Of a stretch of DNA of 64,000 nt, positions 57,535 to 64,000 are shown in pieces (position 1 is the stretch's first letter; each line of letters opens with the position of its first letter). A program made the translations under genes and the position numbers. The stretch comes from Motacilla alba alba (lineage: Eukaryota > Chordata > Aves > Passeriformes > Motacillidae). The stretch lies in NCBI RefSeq assembly GCF_015832195.1, contig NC_052028.1, positions 2,275,501 to 2,339,500 of the forward strand. Direction: 5' to 3'. A model generated the notes under the pieces. The model ran no database searches and was not told the DNA's origin. It was given only the letters and a program-made list of their open reading frames with translations.

Positions 57535-57540
57535 CAGCCG

Positions 57541-59084
57541 GGGCAGGAACGGAACGCGGCGGCAACCACAGCAGCCTATGGCCAACGCTCAGCCCGGGAG
57601 GACAGAGCCTCAACCCTCAGAAGGCGAAATCGCCCAGGGATAGGGCGATGGTGACAGCACTTGCATGCCAATGAACACTCTACTGGCCGCATCTCTATGC
57701 TCAGCAACTCTACCCACCCAACATTGCTGCAGTGAACGGACACTTTGAGAAAAAGACTCCCAGAATTTTGCAAAATCTTCAGAGGGCTTTCCCAGAAAAA
57801 ACGTCTCTAAAAAGACTTCTGTCTACACAAAAAGAATTGAAGTGTTCTCTTTATTTCAGTCTGACATATTGTTTTTAGTAGTTAGACCCAGAGGTATACC
57901 AGTTTACAATGTTAAACTGAATCACTTCAGCACAACATCCCACCAGGCTTTCTGAATAGTCCATGCATCACAAACGTTATTCAAACAACCAGTAATTATA
58001 GGTCAGGTGGCAGTCCTTCTCTAGCGGAAAAGGCTAACAATGCCCAATACAGGTAAGAGAGTAGAAGAAGTAAGGGCAAAATTCAGAATGTAGGTGCTCT
58101 AGCACAAATCAAGTCAGTCATGTGGGGCTACTTTCTAGTCCAACAAGAAGCCACTGAATTGAGAAACAGAAATGAGAAACAAAACTCAAAAGTCCTGTTT
58201 TCAAGTTCTTGATTTGATCTTCAGATTATTATCATTGATGGACATGTGGCATTTTCATGTAGACAAAGACAATGGATATGTTTTCATGACTGTACAGTTA
58301 TAGGCTGTCCAAACTCAGACTGTCCTGACACTGCTGTATTTCCAAGGTAATCTCAAGGAGACAGAACACCAAACCTGAACTTATAGGCCAGGGGGAAATT
58401 TTCTGGAGTGTTTTGCTGCTCTGCTGTGCCCTGAAAAGAATCAAAACTCCAGCCTTCTTGCCTGCAAAGCTGGAAATGACTGCAGTGCAATGGCTGGATG
58501 GGAGCAACACCCATCTTCACTGGGCAGCGCTAACGAAGCATCTGCAGATACGCAATGGTCATGCAGACAGATACACTGAGAACAAAGCGTAACACACGGA
58601 GCCCACACATCCCAGAAAGAGACATCCAAAAGCCCAGAAAGAGAAAGTTCTCTGCTAACAGAACATTGTGACACAGTATTCAGAACGACCTTGCATTCCT
58701 GGGAAAAGGGCTGTCTGTCATTTCAGCAGGTGTGTTATTAGTGTACACAACTCTGCCATTGTGCTATTACAAGAATAGGAAATCCAAGGTCGGATCAAAC
58801 AGGAAGAGACACAAGAGCAAAGTTATGAGTGCGTTATTAAAGCCTATCAGCAATGGAGGGGAAAGAGGTGAAATAACCAATAGTCTGAGAGAAAGAACCC
58901 GAGTATCTTTTTTTCCTTATTTGTGTTTTTAGAGCAAAAGAAAAATTTCACTGACTTAGAATTTGCAGTAAATAGGCTATGTGGAGCAAGAACAAATTTA
59001 CTCTGGAGGAATCATTTCCACATGCTGCAGCCTGGATCCCCTCCTCCCAAGAGCCAAGAAGCCTCTGTCTGTGCAGACCCTGGG
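57541..59084 (-). other. P10-P11 spacer and P11 3' flank with poly(A) signal
   Basis: 57541-57590 is the displaced end of the P10 GC block, followed by the usual distal 5'-flank module. AATAAA on the minus strand at 57850-57855 is 1230 bp past the P11 stop. This 3' flank is visibly more diverged than those of the other units. No gene seen. Confidence 0.55.
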
Positions 59085-61526
59085 CTAGTTGAAGGAAAGA
59101 GCGTTGAACTGTCCTGCAGAGAGAGTCCCAGCACTGTCTGGGGCCATGTCCTCGGTGCTGACAGGGACACCGGGGAAATCCTGCTCCTCACGCGGGCCCT
59201 GGCCCACGGCGCAGCGCTGCGGGGGCAGGCTGGGCAGGATGGGCTTGAGGAATTTGAACTCGCTGTTGCCCGAGCCCGTTGTGAGGCTGAGCTCGTAGCA
59301 GTAGGCGCGGGGCAGGGTCCCTGCAGCGGCTGCATCGGCCAGGCCGCTCTGCAAGGTGTCGGCAGCATAAAGCACGTGGCCAGCCTTCAGCTCCTTGCTC
59401 CTGCACGCCTTGCGAGCCACCAAGACTGCGGTGGAGATGAGGAAGAGCAGGGAGACAAAGACCAAGGCAAGGATTAAATAGGCGGTCAGGGAGCCGCCCT
59501 GATCCTCGCTGGCCGGGCTGCTGTGCGGCAGGCGCACGTCCGACAAGTCCTTGAGCAGGAGAGCGCTCAGAGCTGCCGTGGCCGACAGCGGGGGCTTGCC
59601 GTTGTCCCTGACCAGCACAACGAGCTGCTGCTTCACGCTGTCCCTCTCCGTCACCGGCCTCCTCAGACGCACCTCCCCGCTTTGGGCGCCCACGGAAAAC
59701 AGCCCCGGCTCGGTGGCCCTCAGCAGGTGGTACGAGAGCCAGGAGTTCTGGCCCGAGTCGGCATCGACGGCCACCACTTTGCTGACGAGGTAGCCCGCCT
59801 CAGCCGACACGGGCACCAGCTCACTGGAGGCTGGGCCGCTCTCCTGGGCTGGGTAGAGCACCAGCGGGGCGTTGTCGTTCTCGTCCAGCACCACAAGGCG
59901 GACGGTGACGTTGGCTCTGAGCGGAGGAGAGCCCGCGTCAGAGGCACTGACCGTCACCTCGGTCTGCCGCAGGCGCTCGTAGTCCAGGGGCCGCAGCACA
60001 AACACGTGTCCCTTCTCCGAGTTCACAGAGATGCAGGAGCACGAGGGCCGCTCTGCGCCTGCCTCTGGTGCCAGGGAATAGGTCACCTTGGCGTTGAGCC
60101 CCACGTCGGCGTCTGCAGCGCTCACGGCTCCAACAAACGCCGTGGGCACGTTGTTCTCACGCACGTACATGGTGTAGGAGGTCTGGTTGAAGACGGGCGC
60201 GTTGTCATTGACATCCGAGATGTCCACGGTGAAGGTCTGCGTGCTTGTGAGAGGAGGCGAGCCCGCATCCGCTGCCGTGACACTGAGGACGTACCGAGGC
60301 GTCTCCTCGCGGTCCAGCGCGCTCACCGTCACCAGCTCATAGTAATTCTTATAGGCTGGCCGCAGCGAGAAGAAGAGCTGATCCTCCAGGGCACACGAGA
60401 TCTTCCCGTTGGCACCGGAATCCCGGTCCCTGACTGTAAACAGGGCAACCACCGTGCCGGGCTCTGTGTTCTCGGGGAGGGGACTGCTGAACGAGCTGAC
60501 CACCACCTCTGGGGCATTGTCATTCACATCCACCACCTCCACCAGCACCTTGCAGATTGCTGAAAGGCCCCCTCCATCTGTTGCCCTTACAGTGAGCTCA
60601 TGATTTTCTGCTTCCTCGAAGTCCAGAAGTTTTGTGAGTTTAATTTCCCCCTTAATGGGATCAATGACAAATGCTGAATCACTCTGTCCCACTGCCTGGC
60701 TGAGTTGATAGGAGATGTCCCCATTAACTCCTGCATCCGGATCAGTTGCCAGCACAGTCAGAACCACAGAGCCCTCTGGCATGTTCTCCAAAACCTGCCC
60801 TGTGTACACCTCCTTTGTGAAGATGGGGGGATTGTCATTTACATCCAGAATGACAATTTTAATTTCGGTGGTGCTACTCCTGGGAGGAGAGCCCCCATCC
60901 ACAGCAATAACACTGAAACTCATCTCTGCCTGCTCCTCTCTGTCTAGTGGCTTTTCCAGGACCAATTCAAGATACTTCTTGCCTGAAACCGCAGTACCAT
61001 AGGACACAGTAAAATACTCGTTCTCGGGAGCAATGCTGTACTCCTGGACTGTGTTGCTGCCAATATCGAGGTCCTGAGCAACCTCCAGAGGGAAACGTGA
61101 ACCCGAGTCGCTCGTCTCTGGAATCTTAAAAGCGACTCGTTCCTCGGGGAAGACGGGAGAATGATCATTGATGTCGTGCAGAGTCACCTCGACCCGAAAG
61201 AACTGCAGGGGGTTGTCGAGCAGCAGCTCGAAGGGGAGCATGCAGGTGGCGGACTGGGCGCACAGCTGCTCGCGGTCCAGCCTCCCCGCCACGACGAGGC
61301 GGCCGGAGGCGCGCTCTAAGGCGAAATGCTGCCGGCCGTCCTCCGAGAGCAGGCGGGCGCGGCGAGCCGAGAGCTGCGCCGGCGTCAGCCGCGCGTCCTC
61401 CGCCAGCTTGCCCACCAGGGAGCCGCTCGGCGCCTCCTCGGCTACGGAGTAGCGGATGGGCTCGGCGCGAGCGAGCGGCAGCGACACGAAAGCACAGAGA
61501 CAAAGCACTTGCCTTGCGAGCGCCAT
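59085..61526 (-). CDS. P11: beta-type clustered protocadherin (PCDHB-like), complete
   Basis: 813 residues, intact; the most upstream member of the homogenised set. EC2: [39 protein letters not shown] and RSSTTEIKIVILDVNDNPPIF, where NPP replaces NAP in the calcium motif region. EC3 has [38 protein letters not shown] and TVRATDGGG. EC1 ends TLHDINDHSP as in P6. The framework and tail are otherwise standard. Confidence 0.95.
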   Translation of the reverse strand: MALARQVLCLCAFVSLPLARAEPIRYSVAEEAPSGSLVGKLAEDARLTPAQLSARRARLLSEDGRQHFALERASGRLVVAGRLDREQLCAQSATCMLPFELLLDNPLQFFRVEVTLHDINDHSPVFPEERVAFKIPETSDSGSRFPLEVAQDLDIGSNTVQEYSIAPENEYFTVSYGTAVSGKKYLELVLEKPLDREEQAEMSFSVIAVDGGSPPRSSTTEIKIVILDVNDNPPIFTKEVYTGQVLENMPEGSVVLTVLATDPDAGVNGDISYQLSQAVGQSDSAFVIDPIKGEIKLTKLLDFEEAENHELTVRATDGGGLSAICKVLVEVVDVNDNAPEVVVSSFSSPLPENTEPGTVVALFTVRDRDSGANGKISCALEDQLFFSLRPAYKNYYELVTVSALDREETPRYVLSVTAADAGSPPLTSTQTFTVDISDVNDNAPVFNQTSYTMYVRENNVPTAFVGAVSAADADVGLNAKVTYSLAPEAGAERPSCSCISVNSEKGHVFVLRPLDYERLRQTEVTVSASDAGSPPLRANVTVRLVVLDENDNAPLVLYPAQESGPASSELVPVSAEAGYLVSKVVAVDADSGQNSWLSYHLLRATEPGLFSVGAQSGEVRLRRPVTERDSVKQQLVVLVRDNGKPPLSATAALSALLLKDLSDVRLPHSSPASEDQGGSLTAYLILALVFVSLLFLISTAVLVARKACRSKELKAGHVLYAADTLQSGLADAAAAGTLPRAYCYELSLTTGSGNSEFKFLKPILPSLPPQRCAVGQGPREEQDFPGVPVSTEDMAPDSAGTLSAGQFNALSFN

Positions 61527-62118
61527 GGCGCGGCGGCGGCGGCGGCCGGTGTCGGTGTGGCGGGTGTGCCGGGCGATTCCCCGCGGAAAGCGGCCAAGTG
61601 CGGGGCGGGCGCCTTCCCTCGCTGTCGGAGCTTCCGGCCGGCGGCCGTAACGCAGCCGGGGTGTCCCGGCAGCGGCGGAGACGGGGCAGCGCTCGCTGCC
61701 GCAGCCGCTGCCACCTCCGCCCGACTGCGCTGAGCTCTTCTAAGCTGACCTGAGCTGGGCTGGCATGAGCCTGTCTGTCTGTCAGTCTGCGCTGCACCGC
61801 GTCAGTCTGTCTGTCAGTCTGCGCTGCGCTGAGCCTGTCTGTCTGTCAGTCTGCGCTGCGCCGAGCCTGTCTGTCTGTCAGTCTGCGCTGCGCCGAGCCT
61901 GTCTGTCTGTCAGTGTGCGCTGCGCCGAGCCTGTCTGTCTGTCTGGCTGCGCTGGGCTCAGCTCGCTCGGGCTGCGCCGCTCCGGGCTCGGCCGCCTCCG
62001 CTGCCGCAGCCGCTCGGCGCCGCCTTGGCCGAGGGCACCACCCAGCGGTGCGCGCTGGGACTGCAGCCGCCGCCGCCCGCAGCCCGCGCTGCCGCTCGGC
62101 CCGGCCCGCGATCCCGAA
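61527..62118 (-). promoter_or_regulatory. P11 5' UTR, CTCF/CSE-like site and CpG-rich promoter block
   Basis: One hexamer unit, CTCF-like core at 61708-61716 (182 bp from the ATG), then the GC-rich block. Homology with other units stops abruptly after GCGATCCCGAAC at about 62118. Confidence 0.6.
61767..61945. repeat. 32-bp minisatellite upstream of P11 (6 units)
   Basis: P8-type unit order, with one extra standard unit (61895). Confidence 0.87.
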
Positions 62119-62575
62119 CCCGTAGCGGCGGCTCCAGTCTCAGGATGCGCTCACATCCTCCGGGGAGAGAAGTGCTAGGGAGGATAGGCATACAGTATCC
62201 CTGAGAGAGTCCTGGCGCCGTAGCATGGTCGGCAGCTCTTCAGCTTTCAGTCTTCTCCCCTCGCTGGCCCGAACTCGCGGTTTGGTTCTGCTGCTGTCCA
62301 GCGATAGGCACGTACGTGGCTTTCCAGACACGCGACGGGTAGAGAGGCTCAACGATTTTCCAGGGCGGTATGAGGCAGAGGCTGAACTCGGAGGGAGTGA
62401 GCCGCCTTTTGCGGCAGGAGAAACCGGCCTGGAGCCTAAGCAGGGAGAGCACGCCTATAACAGCAGGGAACGGCGCTTCAACTACGGGGGTTATCTTAGG
62501 CTGAGGACGGGGAAGGGAGGTGCGTCCCAGCACGGCTCAGGCATGGACGCACACGCCTACTGGCCAGTGTTTCGG
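62119..62575 (-). other. Unique spacer between P11 and P12 (P12 3' flank)
   Basis: Single-copy sequence not found elsewhere in the window. No AATAAA on the minus strand and none of the array's 3'-flank modules were seen, so the P12 transcript end is unknown. Confidence 0.5.
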
Positions 62576-64000
62576 CTAAAAGGGAGGAGTGGCTGTGCTC
62601 CCCGCCTGGGCTTCCCGGTCGCAGGCAGGCTGCGAGTGGCGTAGGGGCTCCCCGTCCTTGTCCAGTCCCGCCTCAGCATTGATATGAGGGCTGGGCAGGA
62701 TGGGCCTCAGGAACTGGAATTCGCTCCTCCCCGAGCCGCTGGTCAGACACATTTCGTAGCGGTAAGCCGGCGACAGAGTGCCCGTGCTGCCAACGCCCAA
62801 GCCGTCGCTGGCGAAATCTCCGTCCGCGTAGCCGCTGGGAGAGGGAGGAGGAAGTTCTGCCCGGCCGCGAGCTTTGCAGAGCGAGTTCGCCGTTAAGGCG
62901 AGGACGGACAAGAGGAAAAGGGACGAGACGCAGCACAGGGAGGCGATGAGGTAAGTGGTGAGCATTTCCTCCTCGGCTACCTGCGGCTGCTGTCCGCTTG
63001 CAGGGTCGAGGCCAAACTGGTGGAAGGCATCGGAGAAATCGTCCACCAGTGCCACGGCGAGGGTGGCGGTGGCAGAGCGCGGCGGCCGCCCGCGGTGCCG
63101 CACCAGCACGATGAGCCTCTGCCGGGCCGCGTCCCTCTCTGTCACGGCCCGCGCCGTGCGCACCTCGCCGCTGTGCAGCCCCACGCGGAACAGCCCCGGC
63201 TCCGTGGCCTTGGCCAGCTCGTAGGACAGCCACGCGTTCTGCCCCGCGTCCGCGTCCACCGCCACCACCTTGGCCACCAGGTAGCCGGAGGGTGCCCAGC
63301 GCGGCACCAGCTCTCCGGCCGCGCTGCTCTCGGGGCCCGGGTGCAGCAGCACGGGCGCGTTGTCGTTCTCGTCGCGCACGACGATGTGCAGCACGGCCTG
63401 GGCGCTGAGCGGCGGGGAGCCGCCGTCGGCTGCGCGCACTGTCACCTCGAAGGCGCGCACCTTCTCGTAGTCCAGTGGGCGCAAACTCCGGACGGTTCCA
63501 CTCTCCGCGTCCACTGACACGAACGATGCGGCGGCGAGGGTGCCTGTCGGTGGCGGCACTAGCGAGTACCTCACGCGGGCGTTCTCTCCCGCGTCAGGGT
63601 CTGTGGCACTGAGGCGGCCCAGGCTCCTCCCCGCGGGCTCGTTTTCGCTCATTACCATGGTGTAAATGGCCTGGGTGAAGGTGGGTGCATTGTCGTTCAC
63701 ATCCAAGAGCCGCACGAGCAGGGTTTTGGATGCCGAGAGGGCGGGGGAGCCCTCGTCTCGAGCTCGCACCGTCACGTTGTATTCCTCCACCTGCTCCCGG
63801 TCCAGCGTCTCTGATGTCACCAGCGCGTACGCGTCGGCTGCCAGCAGCGTGATCCTGAAGGGTTGCTCTCCTGTCAGCTCGCAGGTCGTCCTGCCATTGT
63901 CCCCCGAGTCCCGGTCCCGCACGTTGAAGAGGGCCACCACGGTGTTCGGAGGGGCGGCTTCGGAGAGGGTGCTGGTGAGCGAGGTAATGATTACCTCGGG
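62576..64000 (-). CDS. P12: divergent clustered protocadherin (beta-like), 5' end outside window
   Basis: 474 residues plus a TAG stop are visible. The frame stays open to base 64000, so the upstream part (signal peptide, EC1-EC3) lies outside. Seen in order: EC4 from PEVIITSLTSTLS, EC5 from the DVNDNAP motif, EC6 from the DENDNAP motif, a membrane helix near LTTYLIASLCCVSSLFLLS, and a tail with YRYEMCLTSGSG and SEFQFLRPILPSP. These tail motifs parallel [14 protein letters not shown] of P1-P11, but the last 40 or so residues are unrelated. EC6 has GEVRTARAVTERDAARQRL. It is a separate paralogue not drawn into the homogenised array. The stop is in-exon with no convincing splice donor before it, so single-exon beta type is favoured; a gamma-type exon is possible. 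Confidence 0.9.
   Translation of the reverse strand, partial: PEVIITSLTSTLSEAAPPNTVVALFNVRDRDSGDNGRTTCELTGEQPFRITLLAADAYALVTSETLDREQVEEYNVTVRARDEGSPALSASKTLLVRLLDVNDNAPTFTQAIYTMVMSENEPAGRSLGRLSATDPDAGENARVRYSLVPPPTGTLAAASFVSVDAESGTVRSLRPLDYEKVRAFEVTVRAADGGSPPLSAQAVLHIVVRDENDNAPVLLHPGPESSAAGELVPRWAPSGYLVAKVVAVDADAGQNAWLSYELAKATEPGLFRVGLHSGEVRTARAVTERDAARQRLIVLVRHRGRPPRSATATLAVALVDDFSDAFHQFGLDPASGQQPQVAEEEMLTTYLIASLCCVSSLFLLSVLALTANSLCKARGRAELPPPSPSGYADGDFASDGLGVGSTGTLSPAYRYEMCLTSGSGRSEFQFLRPILPSPHINAEAGLDKDGEPLRHSQPACDREAQAGSTATPPF

Noticed and set aside
1..64000. Bacterial-type features (operons, CRISPR arrays, prophage)
   Set aside because: The 32-bp repeat array has no spacers between units, the genes are vertebrate cadherins, and nothing prokaryotic is seen.
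1..64000. tRNA, rRNA or microRNA genes
   Set aside because: No cloverleaf, rRNA-like block or convincing hairpin was noticed by eye; a covariance-model scan was not possible here.

Overview
The window is vertebrate genomic DNA carrying a tandem array of clustered protocadherin genes of the single-exon, beta-like type. All are on the minus strand, so transcription runs from high to low coordinates. A bird is the likely source: the compact, very GC-rich exons, the CpG-rich promoters and the solo LTRs look avian. This is an inference from sequence style; no species-specific marker was found.

Layout, left to right: P1 (3' end cut off by the window, ATG at 2160), P2 (7090-9531), P3 (12352-14793), P4 (17125-19567, one-base frameshift), P5 (23923-26364), P6 (29182-31623), P7 (36521-38962), P8 (41803-44244), P9 (48522-50963), P10 (53804-56245), P11 (59085-61526) and P12 (62576 to beyond 64000, a clearly different paralogue). 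P1-P11 are near-copies. Each intact one is exactly 813 codons, read as signal peptide, six cadherin (EC) domains, one membrane helix and a cytoplasmic tail of about 109 residues ending at an in-exon stop. EC1 and everything from late EC3 to the C-terminus are almost invariant. Diversity is concentrated in codons about 123-318 (EC2 and most of EC3), the part of clustered protocadherins that carries homophilic recognition specificity.

Each gene has the same flanks. Immediately upstream lie a (GCC)n tract and a GACACC-type hexamer tract, a CTCF-like core 182-242 bp from the ATG (where the protocadherin conserved sequence element is expected), a 32-bp minisatellite and a CpG-rich block. Downstream is a 3' flank with an AATAAA hexamer 1.23-1.29 kb past the stop. 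Gene-to-gene spacing is mostly about 5.3 kb or about 6.7-7.3 kb (4.8 kb for P3-P4). The long spacers (P1-P2, P4-P5, P6-P7, P8-P9) each hold a 'ghost' unit: the 3' flank of a missing gene joined directly to distal 5' flank, with CDS and promoter gone. The array therefore looks like a higher-order repeat of about 12 kb built from two-gene blocks, with visible mosaicism.

Mobile elements are solo LTR-like sequences of four kinds: a 648-bp minus-strand LTR in all four ghosts, a 601-bp plus-strand LTR in five spacers, a 704-bp LTR at the P1-P2 ghost junction (5-bp target duplication) and a 713-bp LTR inside the P10 upstream CpG block (6-bp target duplication). No retroviral coding region was seen. 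In biological terms the array would supply a set of neuronal adhesion isoforms that share one framework and differ in a recognition cassette.
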